Assembly: GCF_008642275.1 (NCBI RefSeq)
Contig: NZ_CP029189.1
Location: forward strand, 3,416,001-3,480,000
DNA from: Streptomyces venezuelae
Lineage (GTDB): Bacteria > Actinomycetota > Actinomycetes > Streptomycetales > Streptomycetaceae
DNA: 64,000 nucleotides
Reading direction: 5' to 3'
Positions 1 through 10,428 of this stretch are shown here, one piece after another. Both the position numbers and the translations under genes were made by a program. Under the pieces are notes generated by a model. The model ran no database searches. It saw only the letters and a list, made by a program, of their open reading frames with translations, and was not told the origin of the DNA. How positions within the stretch are numbered: the first letter of the stretch is position 1; every line of letters begins with the position of its first letter.

Positions 1-384
1 AACGGCGACATCTGGACCCGGTTCTCGCTGCGCGAGATGGCCGCCTTCCACGCCGAGCGCGACGCGGTGGCCACCCTCGCGCTGGCGCGGCCGCGGATCC
101 CCTGGGGGGTCGTGGAGACCAACGAGTTCGGGCAGGTCCTGGACTTCATCGAGGCCCCGCCGTCGCCCTATCCGGTCAACGCGGGCGTGTACGTCTTCAG
201 CCCCGAATTCACCGCGCTGCTGCCGGACTTGGGCGACCACGAGCGAACGACGTTCCCGCGCCTGGCCCGTGAGCGGCGCCTCGCCGGCTTCCCGCTGCCC
301 CAGGGGGCCTACTGGCGGGCGATCGACACCGCGAAGGACCTCACCGAGGCGGCACGGGAGTTGGCGGCGCAGCAGGGCGCCTGA
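1..384 (+). CDS. Sugar-phosphate nucleotidyltransferase, 3' part only
   Basis: The reading frame is open from the first base of the window, so the 5' end lies outside it. The visible 127 residues begin NGDIWTRF, the usual core of nucleotidyltransferases that make NDP-sugars (known family feature: an N-G-D motif binding metal and nucleotide). Further on, NAGVYVFSPE and the closing WRAIDTAKDL match the sugar-binding part and C-terminal end of the mannose-1-phosphate guanylyltransferase/GlmU-like family. The exact sugar cannot be judged. It ends at a TGA followed by a strong hairpin shared with the convergent DoxX-like gene. Confidence 0.8.
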   Translation, partial: NGDIWTRFSLREMAAFHAERDAVATLALARPRIPWGVVETNEFGQVLDFIEAPPSPYPVNAGVYVFSPEFTALLPDLGDHERTTFPRLARERRLAGFPLPQGAYWRAIDTAKDLTEAARELAAQQGA

Positions 385-452
385 GGCCCCGCACGGGCCG
401 GCCGGCGCCCGGCGCGTCGTACGTACGCGGCCCCGCGCGCCCGGCACACGCA

Positions 453-492
453 CCGGGGCCCGGCACGCTCGTGCGTGCCGGGCCCCGGTTTT
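453..492. terminator. Bidirectional terminator
   Basis: A perfect 15-bp inverted repeat (453-467 with 474-488) around a 6-nt loop is followed by four T on the + strand. It lies between two convergent genes and probably ends both transcripts. Confidence 0.8.
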
Positions 493-534
493 CCCGTGCG
501 GGTGTCGACGAGTGCCGACGGAGGTCCGCGGATG

Positions 535-2064
535 TCAGCCGATGAGCCCGCCGATCAGGCCCGGCTGCTTGGGGGCGGGAGCCCCGCCGCCCGTGCTGCT
601 CCCCGCGGAGGAGGACGGCTGCCTCGGCGAGGAGGACTGGCGGGGGGTGCTGCGCGGGGTCTGCTGCTTGCCGGTGGTGCCGCGCGTCGCGGCGGGCGAC
701 TCGGAGCGGGTCCCCGAGGTTCCCTTGGAGGGGCTGCCGGACGCGGTCTTCCCCGACTTGGTGGCGGGCTCGGTCGCACTGGCCGAGGGCGAGGCCGCCT
801 TGGCCGGCGGCTTCGTGGGCTGCTGCTGCCCGGGCTGCCGCCCGGCCGGCGCCTGCTGCGGCAGCGGACGGCCCGGCAGGTAGTTGCTGGGGGCCTCGCC
901 CGGCCCGGGGACGGTGACGACGGTGGAGGAGCGGACGGCGCCGCCGAGGAGCGAACCGACGAGCAGGGTGAGCCCGCACACGACGGCGGCCATGACGGCC
1001 CCGCGGCGCAGCACGCGCCGCCGCAGCCGCCAGATCTCGGAGCGCGGGCCGAGGGTCCGCCAGGCCTCGCCGGCGAGGCGTCCGTCGAGGGAGTAGACCG
1101 GGGCGCCGGCGATGATCAGCGGGGACCAGGCGGCGAGGTAGATGATGTCGGGCGCGTCGTAGGCCGGGACGGTCTTCCAGCTCACCGTCATCAGCAGTGC
1201 GGCGGACAGCAGGGCCCCGAAGCAGGCCGCGAACCGCTGCCACAGGCCGAAGACGGTGAGCACACCGACGACGACCTGGAGGAAGGCCACGCTCAGGCCC
1301 GCGCCGACCGGGTGGGCGAGGGCGAAGTCGCGCAGCGGCTCGGCGAGGGCCCAGGGGTTCAGCGTGTGCAGCCAGGTGACCATGGAGCCGCGTTCGCCGC
1401 CGTCGAAGTAGACGGGGTCGCAGAGCTTGCCCATGCCGGCGTAGATGGAGATGAAGCCGAGGAAGACGCGCAGCGGGAGCAGCACGACGCCGAGGTTCAT
1501 CCGGCGGCCGGGGTAGTAGGAGGCCTGGCCGCGGCTGTCGGATCCGGTCCGGCGGGAGTCGGCCCCGGGACCGGAGCCTGGCGGCTCCTGCTGGTGGTGC
1601 AGGTCGCGCACGGCGGCCAGGGGGCGGGTCTCGGCGGGGTCCCCGTAGCTGCGCTGCCCGATGACGGTGGGCGTGGCGAGGGTGTCCTCGGCGAGGTCGT
1701 GGGCCAGGTCCACGCGGGGGATGACCTGGGTGGTGCCGCCGTCGTACTCGTCGTGTCCGCGGCCGGCCTCGCGGACGGCCTGGAGCAGTCCGCCCATGGC
1801 GGCGGCGTCGCCGGCGTCGGACTTGCCGCTCCAGACCACGGGGGCCCGGCGGCGGGTGGCCCCGGCGGCCGCCACCACGGCGCCACCCAGAACGGGTGCG
1901 CGGCCGGGGGCCTTCGCGGGCTTGGAACGCGCGCTCGGGCTCGGTGCGAGCCGCACGCGGAAGCTGGCGTGGTTGACGATGACCTGTGCGGGGTCGCACG
2001 GCACCTTGACCATGCTCAGCGCGGGCTGGTCGTCGAACCCTGACGTTCTGGTGTCCACACTCAT
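535..2064 (-). CDS. DoxX-like integral membrane protein
   Basis: Protein of 509 residues. An N-terminal cytoplasmic stretch of about 188 residues precedes a DoxX-type membrane core, starting near residue 189 (MNLGVVLLPLRVFLGF) with the motif YAGMGKLCDP and four hydrophobic segments. A further membrane segment lies near residue 356. The last 110 residues are a Pro/Ser/Thr/Lys-rich tail that ends in GLIGGLIG. DoxX proteins are linked in other actinobacteria to redox or thiol stress, but no function can be assigned here. The start at 2064 gives the longest frame; the methionine near 1500 would give the DoxX core alone. It stands as a single gene between two hairpins. Confidence 0.75.
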   Translation of the reverse strand: MSVDTRTSGFDDQPALSMVKVPCDPAQVIVNHASFRVRLAPSPSARSKPAKAPGRAPVLGGAVVAAAGATRRRAPVVWSGKSDAGDAAAMGGLLQAVREAGRGHDEYDGGTTQVIPRVDLAHDLAEDTLATPTVIGQRSYGDPAETRPLAAVRDLHHQQEPPGSGPGADSRRTGSDSRGQASYYPGRRMNLGVVLLPLRVFLGFISIYAGMGKLCDPVYFDGGERGSMVTWLHTLNPWALAEPLRDFALAHPVGAGLSVAFLQVVVGVLTVFGLWQRFAACFGALLSAALLMTVSWKTVPAYDAPDIIYLAAWSPLIIAGAPVYSLDGRLAGEAWRTLGPRSEIWRLRRRVLRRGAVMAAVVCGLTLLVGSLLGGAVRSSTVVTVPGPGEAPSNYLPGRPLPQQAPAGRQPGQQQPTKPPAKAASPSASATEPATKSGKTASGSPSKGTSGTRSESPAATRGTTGKQQTPRSTPRQSSSPRQPSSSAGSSTGGGAPAPKQPGLIGGLIG

Positions 2065-2205
2065 CTAACCGAGTGATCAGTGTTTAGGACACTGCCTTGA
2101 CGCCAGTGATGTGTCCGAGACCCGTCAAGATCAAGCCACCCCGCCCGAATCGGGTGGGGTGACACGCTCACGGGTCATCTCCCGTGAGCCAAGTGGATCA
2201 GTTGC

Positions 2206-2236
2206 GCGAGGGATCCGCCGCGTGCGGATCCCTCGC
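2206..2236 (-). terminator. rlmB terminator
   Basis: A perfect 13-bp inverted repeat (2206-2218 with 2224-2236) lies immediately downstream of the rlmB stop codon. Two further hairpins, at about 2137-2161 and 2166-2189, follow in the same 180-nt gap before the DoxX-like gene. Confidence 0.7.
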
Positions 2237-2244
2237 CCGGGGGA

Positions 2245-3216
2245 TCAGACCCGGCCGCGGTCGGCGCGGCGGCGGGCCGCCTCGTAGAGGACCACGCCGG
2301 CGGCGACACCGGCGTTGAGGGACTCGGCACCGCCCGGCATCGGAATGCGGACGAGGTAGTCGCAGTTCTCGCCGACGAGACGGCCGAGGCCCTTGCCCTC
2401 GGAGCCGACGACGATCACGACCGGGCCGGCCAGCTCGTCCAGGTCGTTGACCGTGTGCGTGCCCTCGGCCGCGAGGCCGACGATGGTGATGCCGGCCTTC
2501 TTGTAGTCCTGGAGGGCGCGGGTCAGGTTGGTGACGCGCGAGACCGGGGTGCGGGCGGCGGTGCCGGCCGAGGTCTTCCAGGCGCCGGCGGTCATACCGG
2601 CGGCACGGCGCTCGGGGATGACCACGCCGTGGCCGCCGAAGGCGGAGACGGAACGCACGATCGCGCCGAGGTTGCGCGGGTCGGTGACACCGTCGAGGGC
2701 CACGATCAGCGGCTCGTCGCCGTTGTCGTAGGCGGCGGCGGTGAGGTCCTCCGGGTGCGCGTACTCGTACGGCGGGACCTGCAGGACCAGGCCCTGGTGG
2801 TTGAGCCCGTTGGTCAGGCGGTCGAGCTCGGGGCGCGGGGCTTCCATCAGGTTGATGTTGCCGCGCTCGGCGGCGAGCTGGAGGGCCTCGCGGACGCGCT
2901 CGTCATTGTCGATGAACTGCTGGACGTAGAGGGTGGTGGCGGGGACGCCGTCGCGCAGCGCCTCGAAGACCGGGTTGCGGCCGACGACCATCTCGCTGGT
3001 GCCCTTGGGGCCGCCGCGGCGCGGCGCCGGACGGCGCTTGGCGGCCTGGCGGGCCATCGCGTTGGCGATGCGGTTGGCCTTGTGCTTCTTGCGGTCCTCG
3101 GCCTTGGGCGTGGGGCCCTTGCCTTCCAGGCCCTTGCGCCGCTGGCCACCGCTGCCGACCGTCGCGCCCTTCTTGTTGGACGTGCGGCGGTTCCTGCGCT
3201 GGCTGTTCCCGGCCAT
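2245..3216 (-). CDS. rlmB: 23S rRNA (guanosine-2'-O-)-methyltransferase, TrmH/SpoU family
   Basis: Protein of 323 residues. The first 80 are rich in Lys and Arg, a common actinobacterial extension that probably contacts rRNA. Then comes the small substrate-binding domain ([12 protein letters not shown]) and the SPOUT catalytic domain, with the three SpoU motifs: [23 protein letters not shown] and [15 protein letters not shown]. Family members methylate the 2'-O of G2251 of 23S rRNA with S-adenosylmethionine. It lies 95 bp downstream of cysS, a pairing usual in actinobacteria. A hairpin at 3263-3292 lies between the two genes. Confidence 0.92.
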   Translation of the reverse strand: MAGNSQRRNRRTSNKKGATVGSGGQRRKGLEGKGPTPKAEDRKKHKANRIANAMARQAAKRRPAPRRGGPKGTSEMVVGRNPVFEALRDGVPATTLYVQQFIDNDERVREALQLAAERGNINLMEAPRPELDRLTNGLNHQGLVLQVPPYEYAHPEDLTAAAYDNGDEPLIVALDGVTDPRNLGAIVRSVSAFGGHGVVIPERRAAGMTAGAWKTSAGTAARTPVSRVTNLTRALQDYKKAGITIVGLAAEGTHTVNDLDELAGPVVIVVGSEGKGLGRLVGENCDYLVRIPMPGGAESLNAGVAAGVVLYEAARRRADRGRV

Positions 3217-3262
3217 GACTTCTACCTGTTTTCGTTGGTGCTGCGGTATGTACGTATGAAGA

Positions 3263-3292
3263 GTGTGCCGCCCGGAGCTCCGGGCAGCACAC
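3263..3292 (-). terminator. Hairpin between cysS and rlmB
   Basis: A GC-rich inverted repeat (GTGTGC, then CGCCCGGAG with its complement) fills the cysS-rlmB gap. It could partly end cysS transcripts. No T-run is visible on the transcribed side, so read-through is likely. Confidence 0.45.
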
Positions 3293-3311
3293 CAAGCTCA
3301 GCTGCCCGGGC

Positions 3312-4718
<1,407 letters not shown>

Positions 4719-4725
4719 GGCATCC

Positions 4726-4731
4726 AGGGTA
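4726..4731 (-). promoter_or_regulatory. -10 box of leaderless cysS
   Basis: On the minus strand this reads TACCCT, fitting the Streptomyces -10 consensus TANNNT. Only 7 nt separate it from the GTG start, and no ribosome binding site intervenes, which points to a leaderless transcript. Confidence 0.5.
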
Positions 4732-4746
4732 GTGGCCCTGTAGCAG

Positions 4747-4778
4747 TGCCCCGCGACCCTTTCGGGACCCGGGGCACC
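4747..4778 (-). terminator. ispF terminator
   Basis: An inverted repeat (GTGCCCC with GGGGCAC plus inner pairs) followed by T-rich sequence lies downstream of ispF. It separates the ispD-ispF unit from cysS. Confidence 0.55.
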
Positions 4779-4812
4779 TTTGTTGCCGAAGATGTACGGC
4801 CGCTACGAGGGA

Positions 4813-5334
4813 TCAGGCCCGGTTCGTCCGGTACACGAGGGCCGTGGCGATCGCGGCGAGCCCTTCGGCGCGGCCGGTGAGACCCAGCCCGTCGGTGGTG
4901 GTGCCGGACACCGAGACGGGGGCGCCGGCGGCGGCCGCGAGCGCCTTCTGCGCTTCTTCGCGCCGCTTGCCGATCTTCGGGCGTACGCCGATCACCTGGA
5001 TGGCGATGTTGCCGATCTCGAAGCCCTCGGCGCGGACGATACGGGCCGCCTCCGCCAGAAGGGTGACACCGGCGGCGCCCGACCACTCGGGGCGGGAGGT
5101 GCCGAAGTGCGCGCCGAGGTCACCGACGCCGGCGGCGGAGAAGAGCGCGTCGCAGGCGGCGTGGGCGGCGACGTCGCCGTCGGAGTGCCCGGCGAGGCCG
5201 TCCTCGCCCTCCCAGAGCAGGCCGGCGCACCACAGCTCGCGGCCGGCCTCGAAGGCGTGCACGTCCGTGCCGATGCCGACGAGCGGGATCGCCGGAGCAG
5301 CGGGAACGGCGGGGGCGGTGGGATCAGTAGCCAT
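4813..5334 (-). CDS. ispF: 2-C-methyl-D-erythritol 2,4-cyclodiphosphate synthase
   Basis: Protein of 173 residues, fifth enzyme of the non-mevalonate (MEP) isoprenoid pathway. It cyclises CDP-methylerythritol 2-phosphate with loss of CMP. Metal-binding residues are visible in GTDVHAF (the D-x-H pair) and [16 protein letters not shown], and the family motif [13 protein letters not shown] is near the C-terminus. The ATG overlaps the end of ispD by 11 bp, so translation is coupled, which is the usual arrangement. Confidence 0.95.
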   Translation of the reverse strand: MATDPTAPAVPAAPAIPLVGIGTDVHAFEAGRELWCAGLLWEGEDGLAGHSDGDVAAHAACDALFSAAGVGDLGAHFGTSRPEWSGAAGVTLLAEAARIVRAEGFEIGNIAIQVIGVRPKIGKRREEAQKALAAAAGAPVSVSGTTTDGLGLTGRAEGLAAIATALVYRTNRA

Positions 5335-6070
5335 CGGTGGCCCTCCTGCGGGCGAGTACGGCCTCTGCGAGGACCAGGTCGAGGGGACGGGTGACCTTGA
5401 AGGCCTCTTCGTGGCCCGGGATCACCACGACGGTGACACCGAGCCGTTCCACCATCCCGGCGTCGTCGGTGGCACCCTCGCCGTCGACGGCGATCGCGGC
5501 GTGCGCCCGCTGGAGGGTGTCGAGGTCGAAGCCCTGCGGGGTCTGCACGGCGCGCAGCCGGGCCCGCTCGGGCGTGCCGAGGACCGGCTCCGCCTCGCCG
5601 GGCCTGCCGGGCTCGACCTCCTTGACCGTGTCGGCCAGGGGCAGCGCGGGCACCACCGCGGGCGCTCCGTCGCGTACGGCCTCGATGACGGAGTCCACGG
5701 TGTCCACGGGGACGAGCGGCCGGGCCGCGTCGTGGATGACCACGGAGGTGACGTCCGGCGGCAGCGCGTCCAGGCCGGCGCGGACGGACTCCTGGCGGGT
5801 CTCCCCGCCGGGGACGACCAGCAGCTCGGTGCGCTCGGGCAGTGCGTGCTCGCCCAGCAGCAGGCGCACCTCGGCGGCCTCGGCGGGCGGGGCCACGACC
5901 ACCACGAGGGAGACCGCGCGGGAGCGGGCCATCGCGCGTACGGCGTGGACGAGCATCGGGGTGCCGCCGAGGGCCCGCAGGGCCTTGGGGGCACCGGGAC
6001 CGAGGCGTACCCCCCGGCCGGCGGCCGGGATCACCGCGGCGGTGCGGTGGGGACGCGTAACGTCAGACAT
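5324..6070 (-). CDS. ispD: 2-C-methyl-D-erythritol 4-phosphate cytidylyltransferase
   Basis: Protein of 248 residues, third enzyme of the MEP pathway, which joins CTP to methylerythritol 4-phosphate. The nucleotide-binding motif [21 protein letters not shown] opens the protein. [15 protein letters not shown] and the EGATDDA metal site follow. The start at 6070 is chosen because the conserved IPAAGRG motif begins about 14 residues later and a GGAGC ribosome site precedes it; the open frame extends further to 6262 but that part has no family similarity. Operon with ispF, downstream of carD. Confidence 0.93.
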   Translation of the reverse strand: MSDVTRPHRTAAVIPAAGRGVRLGPGAPKALRALGGTPMLVHAVRAMARSRAVSLVVVVAPPAEAAEVRLLLGEHALPERTELLVVPGGETRQESVRAGLDALPPDVTSVVIHDAARPLVPVDTVDSVIEAVRDGAPAVVPALPLADTVKEVEPGRPGEAEPVLGTPERARLRAVQTPQGFDLDTLQRAHAAIAVDGEGATDDAGMVERLGVTVVVIPGHEEAFKVTRPLDLVLAEAVLARRRATDGY

Positions 6071-6341
6071 CAGTAGCTCCGAGCCAGGTTTGTGACTTCG
6101 GCCGACATGGGTATGGCCTGAAGGGTGCCGGGTGCGACGCCCCTCGCCCCTTCCGTGACGACCGGTCGAGCAGGCTGCCCGGACCCGGCACGCCATCGTG
6201 ATGGTGGCAGTGAGGTAGTAAGGCAAAAGGTACGAATACAGACATGCCGCAGCGCCCGGCAACAGGCCTCTCGTGGAGGAGAGACCTTGTCATCGGGCAC
6301 CGCGGCAAGCTGCGCACCAGATGGTGCACGGGGGACTCGCG

Positions 6342-6824
6342 TCAGGACGCGAGCACCTCGTCGAGGAGGGCCTCGGCCTTGTCCTCGTTCGTGTTCTCAG
6401 CGAGCGCGAGCTCGCTCACCAGAATCTGGCGTGCCTTCGCGAGCATGCGCTTCTCACCCGCGGAGAGTCCGCGCTCGCGCTCACGACGCCACAGGTCACG
6501 CACCACTTCGGCGACCTTGATGACATCGCCAGAAGCGAGCTTCTCCAGATTTGCCTTGTAGCGCCGGGACCAGTTCGTCGGCTCTTCTGCATACGGTGCG
6601 CGGAGCACCTCGAAGACCCGGTCCAGCCCGTCCTGGCCGACTACGTCGCGAACGCCGACGAACTCCGCATTGTCCGCAGGCACACGAACCGTCAGGTCGC
6701 CCTGGGCGACCTTGAGCACCAAGTAGGTCTTGTCCACGCCTTTGATCTGACGAGTCTCAATGGCCTCGATCAGCGCGGCCCCGTGATGGGGATAGACCAC
6801 GGTGTCGCCAACCTTGAACGTCAT
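6342..6824 (-). CDS. carD: CarD/CdnL family RNA polymerase-binding regulator
   Basis: Protein of 160 residues starting [17 protein letters not shown], the N-terminal RNA polymerase-interacting (Tudor-like) domain of CarD. An all-helical DNA-binding part follows ([13 protein letters not shown], then a basic [10 protein letters not shown] segment). Known role in mycobacteria: binds RNAP beta and stabilises open promoter complexes, mainly at rRNA promoters. A GGAAGGGG ribosome site precedes the start. A -10-like TACCCT (6853-6858 on the minus strand) lies about 30 nt upstream. Its position just upstream of ispDF is the common actinobacterial order. Confidence 0.92.
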   Translation of the reverse strand: MTFKVGDTVVYPHHGAALIEAIETRQIKGVDKTYLVLKVAQGDLTVRVPADNAEFVGVRDVVGQDGLDRVFEVLRAPYAEEPTNWSRRYKANLEKLASGDVIKVAEVVRDLWRRERERGLSAGEKRMLAKARQILVSELALAENTNEDKAEALLDEVLAS

Positions 6825-7414
6825 GTGACAGGTACCCCTTCCGTGGCTATCCAGGGTAACACGAGAACTGACTGTTATGAATGGCGTTTTCGCAGGTCAG
6901 GGCACATCTCGGGGCTTGACAACAGCAACACGAACGTGCTGCGGAGGGCTTCCGGAAGGGGGTATTCGCAGGTCGGGGGCGCTGCGCGGACCAGGCGAAA
7001 GGGCCACGCTACACCTGCCCGGCACCCCCATCAGTGTGACGTACGTCCCGTTTTGCCGGTTTCCGAGTCGGGAAACCGAACTACTCCGTCCGACTGGCGG
7101 CCGCCCTCGCCGGGCGGGTTCCGGCCCAATCCCGAATTGATCACTCAGTGGTGTTCGAGGGAATCCGGAAATTGATCACCAGGGGCCCGGCGCACGATAT
7201 GCGGGCGCCACAAGATCGGCACGGTGAAGGGCGCCGTGGAATGCAAGATCGCGGGACACTCCCAGGGCCGCGGTGGCGCTGCGGAGGGTCGGGTGCGGGG
7301 GCGGGGCGGCGGCTCGGTAACCTAAGCGCGCTGACACACCCTTAGAGCGGCTTTACCTCGGCCGTTCCGAGCGTCCACCCGCCCCTTCCGTTCGTCCAAG
7401 GAGTTGCCGCCGCC
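6825..7414. promoter_or_regulatory. Long divergent intergenic region carD / lipoprotein
   Basis: There is no convincing gene in these 590 bases; frames open here lack start-site support and family similarity. The carD -10 box TACCCT lies at 6853-6858 (minus strand). Two copies of AATTGATCAC lie at 7135-7144 and 7170-7179, in a stretch that is less GC-rich than the rest. The lipoprotein gene has an AAGGAG site at 7398-7403. Confidence 0.5.
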
Positions 7415-8107
7415 GTGAGCCGCAGCCTTCGACGCGGCGCCCTCGCCGCCACTGCCGTCGTGTTCTCGATCGCCTCGCTGGCCGCATGCGGTGCGGGCCA
7501 GGATGCGCAGACCCTCCAGATCAAGCCGGACAACGCCGCCGCCACCAAGGGCGACATCGAGGTCCAGAACGCCCTGGTGATCACCCAGGGCCAGAAGGGC
7601 GAGAAGGGTCCCGCGGTCGTCTCCGCGACGGTCTTCAACAACGGCACCAAGGCGGAGACCCTTGACGGCATCACCCTCCCGGGTGGCAAGGGCAAGGTCG
7701 TGCTGAAGCCCGCAGAGGGCTCCGGCAAGGTCACCGTGCCGGCCCTCGGCTACGTGGTCATCGGCGGCAAGGGCAACGCCTCCGCCGTGATCGAGGACGG
7801 TTCCGTGGCCGCCCGCGACGGCGAAGTGCAGGACGTCGTCTTCCAGCTGAGCAGCACGGGCGGCGTCGAGCTGCAGGCCTTCGTGGTCCCCAGCACCGGC
7901 GGGTTCGCCCCGTTCGGCCCGTCCGCGGCCCCGTCCACCGCCCCGAGCCCGTCCGGCTCCGCCTCGGGCACGCCGTCCGGCTCCCCGTCGGGCTCCCCCT
8001 CGGCCGGTGCCACCGGCGCGGCCGCGGGCGCGACCCCGGCCGGCTCCGCCTCGGGCGCGGCCGCCGGCACGCCGTCGGGTTCCCCGTCGCACAGCGCCGG
8101 CCACTGA
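7415..8107 (+). CDS. Secreted lipoprotein of unknown function
   Basis: Protein of 230 residues with a lipoprotein signal: basic start SRSLRRG, hydrophobic core, and lipobox SLAAC with the modified Cys near residue 26. It should be anchored to the outer face of the membrane. The middle (residues about 40-165) alternates short hydrophobic strands with VSATVFNNGTKAETLDG, as in an immunoglobulin-like copper-chaperone or DUF461-type fold, though the Met/His metal ligands are not evident. The last 65 residues are a Gly/Ser/Pro/Ala linker. GTG start with AAGGAG 11 nt upstream. Conserved next to phoP-carD in Streptomyces, as far as I recall. Confidence 0.82.
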   Translation: MSRSLRRGALAATAVVFSIASLAACGAGQDAQTLQIKPDNAAATKGDIEVQNALVITQGQKGEKGPAVVSATVFNNGTKAETLDGITLPGGKGKVVLKPAEGSGKVTVPALGYVVIGGKGNASAVIEDGSVAARDGEVQDVVFQLSSTGGVELQAFVVPSTGGFAPFGPSAAPSTAPSPSGSASGTPSGSPSGSPSAGATGAAAGATPAGSASGAAAGTPSGSPSHSAGH

Positions 8108-8122
8108 CCCGGACGCTCCGTA

Positions 8123-8178
8123 CGTACACGGGAAGGGCCCCCACCCGCAGCTGCGGGTGGGGGCCCTTCCCGTGTACG
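8123..8178. terminator. 56-bp perfect palindrome, convergent terminator
   Basis: Bases 8123-8150 are the exact reverse complement of 8151-8178, giving a 28-bp stem with almost no loop. It lies between the lipoprotein gene and the convergent phoP gene and should stop both. Confidence 0.8.
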
Positions 8179-8226
8179 CCCTCCGGGCGGGTTCCGGCCT
8201 GCCGCTCGAACGCGCGGCCCGGGCCC

Positions 8227-8323
8227 GGACGGACCGCGCGAGTGCCGCAGGCCTACGGCTCGAACTTGTAGCCCAGGCCACGCACCGTCACCAGGTAGCG
8301 CGGCGCGCCCGGGTCCGGCTCGA
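8227..8323 (-). pseudogene. Duplicated 3' end of phoP
   Basis: This 97-bp segment is identical to 8408-8504, which covers the phoP stop codon, 26 bp beyond it and the last 22 codons. On the minus strand it still encodes the phoP C-terminal tail ending in RGLGYKFEP and the same stop. It has no separate start or upstream domain, so it is a vestige of a tandem duplication, spaced 181 bp from the original. Confidence 0.9.
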
Positions 8324-8407
8324 ACCCCTTCCGCGTGCGCCCCTCGCGCGGCGAGGCCCGGGGGGCCTCACCGGCATCGGGACGCCGCGCCGGCCTCCGG
8401 CCGGCCT

Positions 8408-8504
8408 GGACGGACCGCGCGAGTGCCGCAGGCCTACGGCTCGAACTTGTAGCCCAGGCCACGCACCGTCACCAGGTAGCGCGGCGCGCCCGGGTCCGGC
8501 TCGA
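8408..8504 (-). repeat. Original copy of the 97-bp direct repeat inside phoP
   Basis: Exact partner of 8227-8323. Eighty-four bases of unrelated sequence lie between the copies. Confidence 0.9.
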
Positions 8505-9114
8505 TCTTGGCGCGCAGGCGCTTGACGTGGACGTCCAGCGTCTTGGTGTCACCGACGTAGTCGGCGCCCCAGACCCGGTCGATGAGCTGCATACGGGTCA
8601 GTACGCGGCCCGCGTTGCGCAGGAGCATCTCCAGCAGGTCGAACTCCTTCAGCGGGAGGTCCACCTTGCCGCCGGAGACGGTGACGACGTGGCGGTCGAC
8701 GTCCATCCGTACGGGCCCGGCCTCCAGGGCCGCCGGGGTGACCTCCTCCGGTTCGCCGCGGCGGCGCAGGACCGCGCGGATGCGGGCGACCAGCTCGCGG
8801 GAGGAGAAGGGCTTCGTGACGTAGTCATCTGCTCCTATCTCCAGCCCGACGACCTTGTCGATCTCGCTGTCCTTGGCGGTCACCATGATCACGGGGACGT
8901 TGGAGCGGCCGCGCAGCTGTCGGCAGACCTCCGTGCCGGGCAGGCCGGGAAGCATCAGGTCGAGGAGGACGAGGTCGGCGCCGTTGCGTTCGAACTCGTC
9001 CAGCCCGTCGGGCCCGGTCGCGGCGATGGCGACCTCGAAGCCCTCCTTGCGGAGCATGTAGGACAGGGCGTCGCTGAAGGATTCCTCATCCTCGACGACG
9101 AGCACTCGGGTCAC
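8434..9114 (-). CDS. phoP: Phosphate response regulator, OmpR family
   Basis: Protein of 226 residues. A receiver domain (residues 1-115) has the acidic pair E8/D9, phospho-acceptor D52 in LVLLDLMLPG, and the conserved Lys in YVTKPF. The C-terminal winged-helix DNA-binding domain ends VRGLGYKFEP. Downstream of the histidine kinase by 41 bp and divergent from phoU, exactly the Streptomyces phoU/phoR-phoP arrangement (orthologue of mycobacterial RegX3). Known role: binds PHO boxes and turns on phosphate scavenging when phosphate is low. Its last 22 codons are duplicated downstream. Confidence 0.93.
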   Translation of the reverse strand: MTRVLVVEDEESFSDALSYMLRKEGFEVAIAATGPDGLDEFERNGADLVLLDLMLPGLPGTEVCRQLRGRSNVPVIMVTAKDSEIDKVVGLEIGADDYVTKPFSSRELVARIRAVLRRRGEPEEVTPAALEAGPVRMDVDRHVVTVSGGKVDLPLKEFDLLEMLLRNAGRVLTRMQLIDRVWGADYVGDTKTLDVHVKRLRAKIEPDPGAPRYLVTVRGLGYKFEP

Positions 9115-9155
9115 GGAAGGACCTCCGGGGCAGGAATGGCTGGGGCGGTTCTGGG

Positions 9156-10355
9156 TCAGGCAGGGGTCGGGTGGGTGGCGTGGGCCGCCGCCGGGGCCGG
9201 GGCGGCTGCTTCAGGGAGTCGCAGGGTGAACGTGGAACCCTGGCCCTCCGAGCTCCATACCGACACCTCCCCGCCGTGCGAGGCAGCCACGTGCTTCACG
9301 ATCGCAAGGCCGAGGCCGGTTCCTCCCGTGGCTCGGGAGCGGGCCGGGTCCACGCGGTAGAAGCGCTCGAAGATGCGCTCGCGGTCCTTTTCCGGGATGC
9401 CGATGCCCTGGTCGGTCACGGCGATCTCGATCAAGTCTCCCCCAGGAGCCGACACCCTGCGTCCGGCGATGCCGACGCGGGTGCGGGCGGGGCTGTAGTT
9501 GACGGCGTTCTCGACGAGGTTCCCGAGGGCGGCCGCGAGCTGTCCGCGGTTGCCCCACACCCGCAGGTCGGCGGTGCCGCCAGCGGCCATGGTGATCTGC
9601 TTCGAGGACGCGGTGTGGCGGCAGCGGTCGATGGCCTCGGCGACCAGCGTGTCCACCCGTACGGGCTCGGCGTCCTCCAGCGGGTCGTCGTTCTGTACCC
9701 GGGAGAGGTCGATGAGCTCCTGCACGAGGTTGATCAGCCGGGTGGACTCGATCTGCATGCGGCCCGCGAAGCGGCTGACCGCCTCGGGGTCGTCCGCGGC
9801 GTCCATGACGGCCTCGGACAGCAGGGAGATCGCTCCGACCGGGGTCTTCAGCTCGTGGGACACGTTGGCCACGAAGTCGCGGCGTACGGCCTCGATGCGG
9901 CGGGCCTCGGTGAGGTCCTCGACCAGGAGGAGCACCAGCCGGGAGCCGAGCGGGGCGACGCGCGCCGAGACGGCGAGGGCCTCTCCCCGGCCGGTACCGC
10001 GCCGGGGCAGGTCCAGCTCCACCTGGCGTATCTCCCCGTCGCGGCGGGTGTCGCGGGCCATGTGGAGCATGGGCTCCACGGCGAGCTTGCCGCCGCGGAC
10101 CAGGCCGAGGGCGTAGGCGGCCGAGCTGGCCTTGACCACGGCGTCGCCCTCGTCCAGTACGACCGCCGAGGAGCGCAGCACGGAGAGGACGGTGTCCACG
10201 CCGGGCGGCAGCACCGCGTTGAGGTCGGGGCGCATGGAGCTCCGGGTGGGGCGGGCCTGGTCGCGCTCGCTCCAGCGGAACGCCAGCATCGCGATCACAC
10301 CGGTGCAAAGACCGGCGATCGCTGCAGCTGCGGCGACCGCCGCGTTCACGTCCAT
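9156..10355 (-). CDS. phoR: Phosphate sensor histidine kinase
   Basis: Protein of 399 residues, orthologue of mycobacterial SenX3. One N-terminal membrane segment (residues 5-25) is followed by a PAS-like region and a HisKA domain with phospho-acceptor H167 in NVSHELKTP. The ATPase domain follows, with the N box NLVENAVNYSP, G1 box DQGIGIPEKD and G2 box GTGLGLAIVKH. The Ala/Pro tail is of no clear function. With a short or absent sensor loop it probably reads phosphate through PhoU and Pst rather than directly. First gene of phoR-phoP, divergent from phoU. Confidence 0.93.
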   Translation of the reverse strand: MDVNAAVAAAAAIAGLCTGVIAMLAFRWSERDQARPTRSSMRPDLNAVLPPGVDTVLSVLRSSAVVLDEGDAVVKASSAAYALGLVRGGKLAVEPMLHMARDTRRDGEIRQVELDLPRRGTGRGEALAVSARVAPLGSRLVLLLVEDLTEARRIEAVRRDFVANVSHELKTPVGAISLLSEAVMDAADDPEAVSRFAGRMQIESTRLINLVQELIDLSRVQNDDPLEDAEPVRVDTLVAEAIDRCRHTASSKQITMAAGGTADLRVWGNRGQLAAALGNLVENAVNYSPARTRVGIAGRRVSAPGGDLIEIAVTDQGIGIPEKDRERIFERFYRVDPARSRATGGTGLGLAIVKHVAASHGGEVSVWSSEGQGSTFTLRLPEAAAPAPAAAHATHPTPA

Positions 10356-10428
10356 GGATCCAGGTTAAGCAGGCACGACGACACTTCCACAGCCGTTCGG
10401 GTGGCACCTCGAACAGTCGTCGCCCAGA

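Noticed and set aside
341..1999. Long open frame on the minus strand (552 aa)
   Set aside because: Arg/Pro-rich shadow of the DoxX-like gene; the true frame has membrane helices and proper codon bias.
4719..4812. T-box upstream of cysS
   Set aside because: The gap is filled by the ispF terminator and a -10 box 7 nt from the start; there is no room for a leader RNA.
6273..7175. + strand frame of 300 aa over carD
   Set aside because: Antisense to carD, no start-site support and no family similarity.
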